DNA from: an uncultured Victivallis sp.
GTDB taxonomy: Bacteria; Verrucomicrobiota; Lentisphaeria; Victivallales; Victivallaceae
Direction of reading: 5' to 3'
Length of the DNA: 40,689 bases
Assembly (NCBI GenBank): GCA_944389815.1
Contig: CALXNS010000029.1
Coordinates: 1 to 40,689, forward strand
Shown here: positions 8,707-16,525 of the stretch, piece after piece
How the letters are laid out: every line of letters starts with the position of its first letter
Position numbering within the stretch: position 1 is the first letter of the stretch
Translations under genes and position numbers: made by a program
The notes under the pieces: generated by a model
Told to the model about the DNA's origin: nothing
The model's input: only the letters and a program-made list of their open reading frames with translations
Databases searched by the model: none

Positions 8707-11313
8707 TTAATTCATCGGCAATTTTGCATTTCCGTCCCGATCCAGCTGGGTGTTGCCGAACACATTCATTTCGCCGGTCGCGGTATTGAGTACCACGCGG
8801 TCGCCGCGCATCGTGCCGCCTTCAGCGGTCATTCGCGGCCGCTCTTCCGGAGTGCCGGTCAGAACGACCTCCTTGTTCGCGACGATGTATTCCGCACGGT
8901 CGCCGAATGCTTCCTGCAGTTTTCCTGCGTCGTCCTTGCGCGAGACATGAACGTTGCCGGTGCAGAGAATGCGTTCCAGATCCACTCCGTCCGTAAGCAT
9001 GATCCGGGAGGGGACCATGTCCGGTTTGAGTTCCGCCGAGGCGAATGGATCGGCATCGGGATCCTCTTCGACCGCCGCGGACGGCGCGGGGGCGGCCGAC
9101 TGAACGCCGGGAGCGGATTTCGCGGTATAAATGAACATGTCGTCACACGTCAGGGAAGAAAGATCATCCCGCACATCGACGGAACCGTGGAATTCGGATT
9201 GATTTTTCTCAAGATCGAGTATTCCGTGGTCGGCTTTCAAGATCCGGTTGCCGCTGGAGTTTCCGCCGCCAAGCATTCCGGCGAGCGGAGCGTCGGTGGC
9301 TTTTTCCGCCCGTGCGGCGGCTTGCTGGTCGGAGGCGGCATCGGGTTTGTTGACGAGTTCGAAATTGCCGTCGCAGAGCACCCGGGTCAGCCGGGTGCCG
9401 TTGGACTGGAACATTCCCGGTTCCTCCGGCGTGCCGGGCGGTACCGGTTTGAACAGCAGCGTCAACTGATCGGTCCGCAGGTCTCCGCGCAGTTCGTCCC
9501 GCATGTGAACGTTGCCGTAACAGATCACCTTCTCCACGGTTTTTCCGCTGCTTTCCGCTCCGAAATTCAACGGGTCAACAGAGGTCCGGGCTGCGGATTG
9601 AGCTGTGGCCTCTTTCGCTGCGGCGGGATCGGCCATCAGATAAATTTCCATGCGTTCACAATCAAGATTCATTCGGGGATCATTCAGACGCACGTTGCCG
9701 GTGAACGTCAACTTGTTTGCGCCGCTGTCAAGATCACTCGCATCGGACAGAATGATCGTATTGCCCGTTTCGCCCGGCGCAGCGAGAATGATTTTGCTGT
9801 CGCCGCGAACGGCGAGCCGTTCATCGTTGACGTAGATGTCAAGTTCTTTTCCCGTCAGCGACTCGCGTTCGCGCTTGAGGGTCGGCGTTCCGCCGGACAT
9901 CGTGATCTTGCGCGCAGCGTAATCGAATACCGCCTGTTGGGAAAGAGCCTGTTCTCCGGGCAGCAGTTGCCCGTTCTCGTCCCGCCGGGTGACCCGCACC
10001 CCGCCGTCGCATTGAATGGTGTCGAGTTCACGTTGATTGCCCGCCTGGGAGAAATCAGCAAATCCGGTCAGGCCGGAAGTAAGCTCCTCCGAAGGCTGTG
10101 CCGCGTTCCCGCCCGGCGTTTCCTTAAGCCCGATGAGCATGCGTTCGCATTGCAAATTCATACGCGGGTCATCGACGTTGACTTTGCCGATGAATTCTCC
10201 CCGGTTGCCGGTATAATCCATGCGTGCTTCGTTGGAATCGATGGTCAGCAATCGTTCCGGTTCGCCGTCCCGGGCCGGCTGAATGACCCGTACGCGACTG
10301 TCGCCACGCACAAAGGCGCGCTGTTCGTTCCGGTATAGAACAATATTGCGTCCGACGATCGACTCCTTCCCGCGTACAATCGACGGATTTTTCCCGCTGC
10401 CGGAAAGCGTAATCATACCGGTTGGAACATCGTAGGTCATGTGGTCGGCGAGAGCCTTTTGTTCTCCGTCCTTCGCCTCGTCCGCAGTGAGTTTGCGTTT
10501 GACGATCACGTTGCCGTCGAAGACGATCCGTGAGACGCCTTCCAGGGTCTCCTGCACATCCTGAACTTTTCCCGCGGCGTTGTCGCGCCGAATGGCTTCA
10601 TCATCCTTGCGGTCGAGAAAAATGGTCATGAGATCGCTGTTGATCGTGGAACGCTCTTCGTCGATGGTGACGTTGCCGATCAGAAGAATACGGTTATTGA
10701 GCATGTCAATTTGCAATGAATCGCATGTGGCGTACAGAAACTCATATTTGTCCGGAAGTTTCTTCCGCTCCTTTGCGAAGAGTTTGCGCGGATCGCTCTC
10801 CCCGAAACGCAGAATGATCCGCACGTCATCCTTGACCGTCACGGTACGTTTGTTGAAGTCCGCCTCAAACCCCACTCCATCGAGATCCAGCACCGGCGAC
10901 CGGAAGAAGACCGCCTCCTGACCGACCGCCACCCGCGCTTCCTGATCGACGTCGGCGCGGCTCGTAAACATCACGCCTTCACTGTAGAGCCGCGGCATCC
11001 AGAATTCGAGAATCTCCGGCAATTGAGTGTCTCTGAGCGGGTAGAGTTTGATTCCCCAACCGTCGCGAATTGCATCCACGTCGGCATTTCTGCGGATGAT
11101 GTCCAGCGTGACATTGCTCCCGATCGCAACACGTCCCTGGCGTTCGGCCCGATCGCAGAAAACCATCAGTTGAAGAAGGTCCTTATTATAGATCGGCAGT
11201 TTCGCGTGCGACAGCTCCAGGCCGCGCAGGTCGTCGAGATTGCCTGCTCCCGGAAGCGTCAGCGACGCGGTCAGCACTGCCGCGGTGAATAACGTTTTTA
11301 TAATTTTCTTCAT
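8707..11313 (-). CDS. Very large LptA/OstA-repeat periplasmic protein (LPS transport bridge-like)
   Basis: A protein of 868 residues, against about 180 for ordinary LptA. The start at 11313 is chosen because it has a GAGGA ribosome-binding site and gives a signal peptide (residues 1-24, MKKIIKTLFTAAVLTASL). The frame stays open upstream into kdsC. After an N-terminal beta-rich region (about 28-170) come alternating repeats of the OstA type. One kind is a GNV-H/V-x-R rung block (about 260-345, 430-510, 595-622, 780-858). The other ends in DxxxxLxCERM or close variants (about 195-235, 355-397, 518-560, 690-731). Linkers at about 398-425, 560-595, 657-690 and 732-770 are rich in Ala, Pro, Glu and Ser. 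Nine cysteines recur at equivalent spots. Placement between kdsC and lptB supports a role as the periplasmic bridge, possibly replacing both LptC and LptA; that replacement is inference. Confidence 0.85.
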   Translation of the reverse strand: MKKIIKTLFTAAVLTASLTLPGAGNLDDLRGLELSHAKLPIYNKDLLQLMVFCDRAERQGRVAIGSNVTLDIIRRNADVDAIRDGWGIKLYPLRDTQLPEILEFWMPRLYSEGVMFTSRADVDQEARVAVGQEAVFFRSPVLDLDGVGFEADFNKRTVTVKDDVRIILRFGESDPRKLFAKERKKLPDKYEFLYATCDSLQIDMLNNRILLIGNVTIDEERSTINSDLMTIFLDRKDDEAIRRDNAAGKVQDVQETLEGVSRIVFDGNVIVKRKLTADEAKDGEQKALADHMTYDVPTGMITLSGSGKNPSIVRGKESIVGRNIVLYRNEQRAFVRGDSRVRVIQPARDGEPERLLTIDSNEARMDYTGNRGEFIGKVNVDDPRMNLQCERMLIGLKETPGGNAAQPSEELTSGLTGFADFSQAGNQRELDTIQCDGGVRVTRRDENGQLLPGEQALSQQAVFDYAARKITMSGGTPTLKRERESLTGKELDIYVNDERLAVRGDSKIILAAPGETGNTIILSDASDLDSGANKLTFTGNVRLNDPRMNLDCERMEIYLMADPAAAKEATAQSAARTSVDPLNFGAESSGKTVEKVICYGNVHMRDELRGDLRTDQLTLLFKPVPPGTPEEPGMFQSNGTRLTRVLCDGNFELVNKPDAASDQQAAARAEKATDAPLAGMLGGGNSSGNRILKADHGILDLEKNQSEFHGSVDVRDDLSSLTCDDMFIYTAKSAPGVQSAAPAPSAAVEEDPDADPFASAELKPDMVPSRIMLTDGVDLERILCTGNVHVSRKDDAGKLQEAFGDRAEYIVANKEVVLTGTPEERPRMTAEGGTMRGDRVVLNTATGEMNVFGNTQLDRDGNAKLPMN

Positions 11314-11332
11314 GGTGTCCTCAAAAATAATC

Positions 11333-11851
11333 TCAGCGGCGGTAACGCTCCAGAACCGCATCGAGTTTCCCCTGTTCCCGCAGCAGCCAACGGATCGCTT
11401 CGCAAACCGCGCCGTGTCCGCCCGGCGCCCGGGTGCGGAATGCCGCAACTTCGTCGAGCTCCGGTACCGCATCGGCGACCGCGATGGCGATCCCGGCCCG
11501 ACGCATCACCGGCATGTCGATGACGTCGTCGCCCATGTAGAGGCATTCCTGTGCCTTCAGACGGCGCGTTTCAAGCAGCCGTTCGAACGATTCAAGTTTG
11601 TCCTTGCAGTTTTCCAGGCAGAAGCTCAACTGAAGTTCCTCGGCCCGTTTCCGGTTTGCGGAGGAACTGCGCCCGGAGAGGATTCCCACTTCCAGCCCGG
11701 CCCGCATCGCCATGCGCATCCAGTGCCCGTCGCGGAAATGGAAGAACTTGATCTCTTCGGCGGCGCCGTAACCGCCGCGCCCGTCAGTCAGAACTCCGTC
11801 CACGTCAAGCACGATCGCCTTGATTTCGGAAATGATGTCAGATGAGATCAT
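11333..11851 (-). CDS. kdsC: 3-deoxy-manno-octulosonate-8-phosphatase KdsC (HAD family)
   Basis: A protein of 172 residues, the normal KdsC length. HAD motif I is DVDGVLTDG (Asp16, Asp18), SGRSS at 60-64 is motif II, Lys85 or a nearby Lys serves as motif III, and GDDVIDMP (107-114) is motif IV. It removes phosphate from Kdo-8-phosphate to give Kdo in the cytosol. The absence of a cap domain fits the tetrameric KdsC type. The start overlaps the end of kdsA by 14 bases, so translation is probably coupled. The large LptA-like gene starts 19 bases after its stop. Confidence 0.94.
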   Translation of the reverse strand: MISSDIISEIKAIVLDVDGVLTDGRGGYGAAEEIKFFHFRDGHWMRMAMRAGLEVGILSGRSSSANRKRAEELQLSFCLENCKDKLESFERLLETRRLKAQECLYMGDDVIDMPVMRRAGIAIAVADAVPELDEVAAFRTRAPGGHGAVCEAIRWLLREQGKLDAVLERYRR

Positions 11852-12647
11852 GGATTTTCTTCACCATTGTGATTGTTTCCCGCGCCTGAGCGAAATCAAG
11901 CGAATTCGGCCCGTCCGACCACGCCTCCGCCGGATGCGGATGCACTTCCGTGAACAATGCGTCGATTCCCACCGCCGCCGCCGCCCGCGCCAGCGGCGCG
12001 GCGAATTCCCGCCGTCCGCCCGAGGCGTTGCCGAGGCCGCCCGGCAGCTGCACGGAGTGGGTCGCGTCGAAGACGACCGGCACGCCGAATGAACGCATCG
12101 TCACCAGCGAACGCATGTCGACAACTAAATTATGATACCCGAAGGTGGTGCCGCGTTCGGTGAGCATCACCTGATCGTTGCCGGTGGCGCGCACTTTTTC
12201 GACGGCGCCGAGCATATCCTCCGGCGCCATGAACTGTCCCTTTTTGATGTTGACCGCGCGCCCGGTTTTGCCGGCGGCGTGCAGCAGATCGGTCTGGCGG
12301 CAGAGAAAGGCCGGAATCTGGAGCACGTCTGCCACTTCGGCAACCCGTTCAACGTCGATGGTTTCATGTACGTCGGTCAGCACCGGAATGTTGAATTGTT
12401 TCTTTACCTCGGCGAGCATCGCCAGACCCGCCTCCACTCCCGGACCGCGCCGCGACTCCCCGCTGGAGCGGTTCGCCTTGTCGTAGGAGGCTTTGAATAT
12501 ATAACCGATCTTCAGTTCCGAGCAGAGTTCGGAGAGAAATTCCGCGGTTTCCAGACAGGTGCGGAGCGTCTCCGCCATGCAGGGGCCGGCGATCAGAACC
12601 AGTTTCCCGTCGCCGATGGTCACATTGCCGATTTGAATGGTGTTCAT
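11838..12647 (-). CDS. kdsA: 3-deoxy-8-phosphooctulonate synthase KdsA
   Basis: A protein of 269 residues. It condenses phosphoenolpyruvate with arabinose-5-phosphate to Kdo-8-phosphate. Visible signatures are LIAGPCMAE (18-25), FKASYDKANRSS (51-62) and PVLTDVHE, all typical of KdsA rather than DAHP synthase. Cys23 is the position that binds metal in the metal-dependent class, but the class is not assigned with certainty. ATGA overlap with kdsB upstream (four bases) and a 14-base overlap with kdsC downstream show tight coupling. No kdsD (arabinose-5-phosphate isomerase) is present in the window. Confidence 0.96.
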   Translation of the reverse strand: MNTIQIGNVTIGDGKLVLIAGPCMAETLRTCLETAEFLSELCSELKIGYIFKASYDKANRSSGESRRGPGVEAGLAMLAEVKKQFNIPVLTDVHETIDVERVAEVADVLQIPAFLCRQTDLLHAAGKTGRAVNIKKGQFMAPEDMLGAVEKVRATGNDQVMLTERGTTFGYHNLVVDMRSLVTMRSFGVPVVFDATHSVQLPGGLGNASGGRREFAAPLARAAAAVGIDALFTEVHPHPAEAWSDGPNSLDFAQARETITMVKKIHDLI

Positions 12648-13390
12648 GCTGTTGCGTTCTCCTCCCGGAGTTTTTTCTCCGCTTCCTCCAGGTCGGCGGG
12701 GGTGTCCACGCCGATGCTGGTCAGATTTGACAGTTGAACGTAGATGCGGATGCCGTTTTCCAACGCCCGCAGCTGTTCGAGTTTTTCCGAATTTTCCAGT
12801 ACGCCCGGCGGCAGGGCGACGAAACGTTCCAGCGCCGCACGCCGATAGGCGTAAATGCCCCAGTGCAGATACGTCGGCGCCGGAGTTCCGCCCTTCCGCG
12901 CGAACGGAATTTCCGCCCGGCTGAAATACAACGCGAAACGATCCGCGCCGAACACCACCTTGACGTTGTCCTCATCCATCGAACCGCGTTCACGCGGCAC
13001 CGCCACCGTGGCCATTTCGATTTCCGGATGATTCCGCATCGTATCGATCAGTTCATCGATCACCGCGGTCGGAATCAACGGTTCGTCGCCCTGAACGTTG
13101 ATGATGATCTCCGCATTCTCATCGAGCAGCCGGACCGCTTCGGCGATCCGGTCGGTGCCGGACGGGTGCGATTCAGAGGTCATCACCGCGCGGCCGCCGA
13201 ATTGTTCGACCGCCTGACGGATGCGTTCGTCATCGGTCGCGACCAGCACGAGATCGGCGCTGGAGGCGGCGGCCTTCTCATAGACGTGTTGAATCATCGG
13301 TTTGCCGCAGAGCTGCGCCAGCGGCTTGCCGGGGAAACGGCTGCTCGCGAAGCGCGCCGGAATCGCGATCACCACAAAATCCTTCGCCAT
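12644..13390 (-). CDS. kdsB: CMP-Kdo synthetase KdsB
   Basis: A protein of 248 residues, the standard KdsB length. The nucleotide-binding IPARFASSRFPGKPL (10-24) is near the N-terminus, followed by GRAVMTSESHPSGTDR and NVQGDEPLI, which are KdsB signatures. It activates Kdo with CTP before transfer to lipid A. The start has GAGGAGAAG eight bases upstream. It follows the heptose kinase gene by 15 bases and overlaps kdsA by four. Confidence 0.96.
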   Translation of the reverse strand: MAKDFVVIAIPARFASSRFPGKPLAQLCGKPMIQHVYEKAAASSADLVLVATDDERIRQAVEQFGGRAVMTSESHPSGTDRIAEAVRLLDENAEIIINVQGDEPLIPTAVIDELIDTMRNHPEIEMATVAVPRERGSMDEDNVKVVFGADRFALYFSRAEIPFARKGGTPAPTYLHWGIYAYRRAALERFVALPPGVLENSEKLEQLRALENGIRIYVQLSNLTSIGVDTPADLEEAEKKLREENATA

Positions 13391-13405
13391 AAGAAAATCT
13401 TCTCC

Positions 13406-14431
13406 TCAAGAGTTGCGTAAATTCGAACCGTTCAATGCCGAGCGGAGTTCGTCCAGATGGATCGGAACCGTCCCGACTTTGGCCACCACCACCCCGGCTG
13501 CCCGGTTGGCCAGTTCCGCCGCCTCCTCCGGAGTCGCTCCGGAAACCAGCGCCAGTGCGAAGGTGGCCGTCACCGTGTCCCCCGCGCCGGATACGTCGAA
13601 AACCTCCCGGGCCCGCGTCGGAATCACCTGGGGCGGCCGATTCGCCTGAAATAGCGCCATCCCCTGCGAGGCAAGAGAAATGAGCAGATATTCCGGAGCC
13701 CATTCCTCAAGAAGTTTCGCCGCAACCTCCGCCAGCACCGGATCCGTCAACGGGGGCAGGTCCGGATTGCGGTCGGCGACGCCGGCGAGCGCAAAAGCTT
13801 CAGAGCGGTTCGGCTTCATCACCGTCAAATTGCGCACCGGGCGCATGCTGCCGGGTTTCGGGTCGAGCGCCGTGACAATGCCTGCCGCGCGGGCGGCGGC
13901 CACGATCTCCTCAAGCATCCATTCGGCAAGAACGCCTTTGTTGTAGTCTTCGAAGATCACCGCATCAAGTTCTCCTGCGCGAATGCGTCCGACGATGCCG
14001 TCGACCAGCTTCCGGCGCAGCGCATCGTCCACCGGGAACAAATCTTCGTAATCTTCGCGGAAAAGTTGCTGGGATCCGGCGATCACCCGGCGTTTTTCCG
14101 TGGTGCGCCGTGCCGGATCCCGGCCGACTCCCGCAACATCAATTCGACAGGCGTTCAGTTCCCGGTATACCTCCTCGGCCGTCGCGTCATCGCCGACAAC
14201 GCCGTAGGCGTAGGAACTTGCGCCGAGTGTCGCGATGTTGCGCATGACGTTGGCGGCTCCCCCGAGGCAGCTCGTGCGTTTCTGAATGTTGACGATCGGA
14301 ACCGGCGCTTCCGGCGAAATCCGATTGACCCGACCCCATAGATAGACGTCAAGCATCATGTCGCCGAGCACGGCAACCCGTCGGGTCGGAAACGAATTCA
14401 GTATGGATTCGAAAAGTTTCTGCGTCATCAT
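13406..14431 (-). CDS. D-glycero-beta-D-manno-heptose-7-phosphate kinase (RfaE1/HldE N-domain, PfkB family)
   Basis: A protein of 341 residues. PfkB-family marks are GDMMLDVYLWGRVNRISPEA near the N-terminus, CLGGAANV (55-62), VMKPNRSEA (204-212) and the catalytic DVSGAGDT (279-286). The N-terminal part is specific for heptose-7-phosphate kinases. Length shows the kinase only; the adenylyltransferase half of a full HldE is missing and no separate one is in the window. It acts in ADP-heptose synthesis for the inner LPS core. The start codon overlaps the preceding small gene by four bases (ATGA), and two ATG codons in a row are possible starts. Confidence 0.9.
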   Translation of the reverse strand: MMTQKLFESILNSFPTRRVAVLGDMMLDVYLWGRVNRISPEAPVPIVNIQKRTSCLGGAANVMRNIATLGASSYAYGVVGDDATAEEVYRELNACRIDVAGVGRDPARRTTEKRRVIAGSQQLFREDYEDLFPVDDALRRKLVDGIVGRIRAGELDAVIFEDYNKGVLAEWMLEEIVAAARAAGIVTALDPKPGSMRPVRNLTVMKPNRSEAFALAGVADRNPDLPPLTDPVLAEVAAKLLEEWAPEYLLISLASQGMALFQANRPPQVIPTRAREVFDVSGAGDTVTATFALALVSGATPEEAAELANRAAGVVVAKVGTVPIHLDELRSALNGSNLRNS

Positions 14432-14889
14432 TGCTGCGGCTGCTCCGGTACCAGGGCGTTCAAGTAGAAGGTCGGATCAAGTTTGTATTCTTCGCAGACC
14501 GCGCCCTGACTGTCGATCTTCCGTGCAAGCGTGTCCAGTTCCCGGATTGAAGCGGTGACCTCGGCGATCTCGTCGCCGGTCATTTTTCCGCTGTTTTCCC
14601 GCAGGTAAACGCTCAGCAGATTGAAGTTCCAGCTGATCAGCCGCAACTCCATGACTGCTTTCTCCTCGTTGTTTTTCGTATGTTCCAGAAAATAGCGGGC
14701 CCCGTCGAAACTCTCCAGCATCCGCAGCCGGCGCACCTGAAGCGCCATGGCGTTCTCGCGTTCGAGATAAGCCGGAATGCTCACCGCCAGCGCGATCTCC
14801 GCCAGTACGATCAGACAGAAGATCACCACGGCCGAAAACGCCACGTAATCGCGTTTGAATTTCGCCGACCACAGGATTGGCTTTGACAC
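14428..14889 (-). CDS. Uncharacterised single-pass membrane protein at the head of the LPS operon
   Basis: A protein of 153 residues that I do not recognise. It starts with GTG at 14889, supported by GAAAGGA seven bases upstream. After a short basic N-terminus there is one strong membrane segment (about 16-36, AFSAVVIFCLIVLAEIALAV). The rest is charged and predicted helical, with an LRRL/ENAMALQVRRLRML-like stretch that could coil. The C-terminus is proline- and glutamine-rich. Topology by the positive-inside rule puts the helical domain in the periplasm. It is too helical to be LptC, which has a beta-jellyroll. Its four-base overlap with the heptose kinase and position next to the operon promoter suggest a role in the envelope; this is inference only. 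Confidence 0.75.
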   Translation of the reverse strand: MSKPILWSAKFKRDYVAFSAVVIFCLIVLAEIALAVSIPAYLERENAMALQVRRLRMLESFDGARYFLEHTKNNEEKAVMELRLISWNFNLLSVYLRENSGKMTGDEIAEVTASIRELDTLARKIDSQGAVCEEYKLDPTFYLNALVPEQPQQ

Positions 14890-14930
14890 GATCGAATCCT
14901 TTCAGTAATTTGAAAAACATCTTCCCGGAC

Positions 14931-14959
14931 AATATACATCCGCGGAGTGCTTTTTTCAA
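14931..14959 (-). promoter_or_regulatory. Promoter of the LPS/hpf operon
   Basis: On the minus strand TTGAAA (14954-14959) and TATATT (14931-14936) are separated by 17 bases, about 40 bases before the GTG start at 14889. The -35 lies over the last codons of the metallopeptidase gene. Confidence 0.6.
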
Positions 14960-15645
14960 TCCCGCCGGCTGAATACTCCTGCGCGATAAAGATAATACAG
15001 CAACGTCAGCAGCGCGGTGACCGCACTGGCAACGTAGGTCATGAATGCGGCGTTGAGCACTTTGCCCGCACTGGCAGCCTCGGACTCGGTGACGATTCCC
15101 GCGTGAACCATCAATCGTTTCGCCCGGGCGCTGGCATCGTATTCCACCGGAAGCGTGACCAGCGCAAAGAGCACTGTCGCCCCGAAGAAGATGATCCCCA
15201 GGTAGAACAGCCCCGCCGACTGCAGGAAGAAGCCCAGCAGAATGAAGATGTACGCCGCCGGACTGGCCAGGTTGACCGCCGGAACCAGCGCGCTGCGCAT
15301 CTCCAGCGCCGAATATCCGGTCGCATGCTGAATCGCGTGTCCCGCCTCGTGGCAGGCCACGCCGATCGCCGCAAGCGAATTCGAACTGTAGACGCTCTCC
15401 GACAAACGCAACGTCTTCGCCGTCGGATCATAATGGTCGCTCAGAAATCCATTGGTCGGTTCGATGCGCACATCGTAGATGCCCGCGTCGGCCAGCAGGC
15501 GCGCCGCCGCCTGCGCTCCGGTGAGACCGGAGCGCGCCGCCACCTGCGAAAACTCCTCGAAGGTGCTCTTCGTGGTGAAGGAGGCCCAGAGCGCCAGCAA
15601 AAATCCCGGCAGGATGAACATCAGATAAACCGGATCAAAAAACAT
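14956..15645 (-). CDS. Neutral zinc metallopeptidase, YugP-like membrane protein
   Basis: A protein of 229 residues. The zinc motif HEAGH is at 99-103, in the conserved setting VACHEAGHAIQHATGY, as in the YugP/Zn_peptidase_2 family. Membrane segments are at about 5-23, 122-142, 144-166 and 199-220. A leader stretch TGAQAAARLLADAGI precedes the catalytic region as in relatives. Substrates of the family are unknown. It follows the esterase gene after 37 bases and its 3' end overlaps the -35 of the next operon, so its function need not be related to either. Confidence 0.9.
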   Translation of the reverse strand: MFFDPVYLMFILPGFLLALWASFTTKSTFEEFSQVAARSGLTGAQAAARLLADAGIYDVRIEPTNGFLSDHYDPTAKTLRLSESVYSSNSLAAIGVACHEAGHAIQHATGYSALEMRSALVPAVNLASPAAYIFILLGFFLQSAGLFYLGIIFFGATVLFALVTLPVEYDASARAKRLMVHAGIVTESEAASAGKVLNAAFMTYVASAVTALLTLLYYLYRAGVFSRRD

Positions 15646-15682
15646 CAGGCAATTCTCCTTTCAGCGTAAAACCGTCTCCGTT

Positions 15683-16498
15683 TCAGCGATGCGCCGCGAA
15701 TTTGCAACTGTTGATCAGAAACGTTGCCGCAAGCTCCGGCCATATTTTGGCATCCGGATATTCTTCCGCCAGGCCGATTCCATGCGGCCCGTGCGGGAAG
15801 ACGTGCAGTTCGGCGGTAACCTTGTGCTGCCACAACGCCGTGGCGAAGGCGATCGAATTTTGAATGTTGACCACCGGGTCGTCGGCGGTGTGCCAGAGGA
15901 AGGTCGGCGGTGTATTGGCCGACACCTGGTTTTCCAGGTTGAACTCCTCGGCGGAGGGCAGACTGAACTTCGTGCCGAGCAAATTTTCACCGCTTCCGGC
16001 ATGTCCGAAGGGGCTGGTGAGATTGATTACCGCGTAGCAGGGAATCAATGCATCCGGGCGAACCGGATAATTGTCCGCGGCATCGCCGGCGTCGACATTT
16101 ACGGTTTCGTAAAGCGTTCCAGCAGAGGCGGTCAGATGACCGCCGGCGGAGAAGCCCAGAATGGCGATCTGGTCGCCGTTGACCTTCCACTCCGCCGCGC
16201 GGCTCCGGATGATGCGGATCGCCCGGAGCGCGTCCCGCAGCGGCGCCGGATGCCGGTAGGGGGCGACCCGGTAATAGACGACGAAGGCGTGAAAACCGAG
16301 TTCGTTGAATTTCTTCGCGATCGGCGTCGCCTCGTGCGGCGCGCGCCAGCAGTAACCACCGCCGGGACAGACCAGCACCGCTCCGCGCGGCGCGGCGTCG
16401 TCTTCGATGAGATGCGTTTCCAGATACGGCGCGAAATCGTCCGCGGGATTGCCGGTTCCGGCGCTTTCCATCGTCGGCCAGAGTTGAATGATTTCCAT
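15683..16498 (-). CDS. Alpha/beta hydrolase of the acetyl-xylan-esterase (BD-FAE) type
   Basis: A protein of 271 residues. I chose the ATG at 16498 because AAGGAG lies nine bases upstream; a start seven codons earlier has no ribosome-binding site. The oxyanion-hole stretch CPGGGYCWRAPHE (44-56), the nucleophile elbow GFSAGG (115-120, Ser117), an Asp in TADDPVV and a late His in HGPHGIGL make a complete triad. Members of this type deacylate plant oligosaccharides. There is no signal peptide, so a cytosolic role is expected. It lies 27 bases after the GH78-type gene and is almost surely co-transcribed; a team removing acetyl groups and rhamnose from pectin-type oligosaccharides is a reasonable inference. 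Confidence 0.85.
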   Translation of the reverse strand: MEIIQLWPTMESAGTGNPADDFAPYLETHLIEDDAAPRGAVLVCPGGGYCWRAPHEATPIAKKFNELGFHAFVVYYRVAPYRHPAPLRDALRAIRIIRSRAAEWKVNGDQIAILGFSAGGHLTASAGTLYETVNVDAGDAADNYPVRPDALIPCYAVINLTSPFGHAGSGENLLGTKFSLPSAEEFNLENQVSANTPPTFLWHTADDPVVNIQNSIAFATALWQHKVTAELHVFPHGPHGIGLAEEYPDAKIWPELAATFLINSCKFAAHR

Positions 16499-16525
16499 GA
16501 TTGGATTCTCCTTTTTCATTTTAAT

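Noticed and set aside
8947..10338. A 463-codon open frame opposite the LptA-like gene
   Set aside because: It is the mirror of the OstA repeats, with no ribosome-binding site and no recognisable domain.
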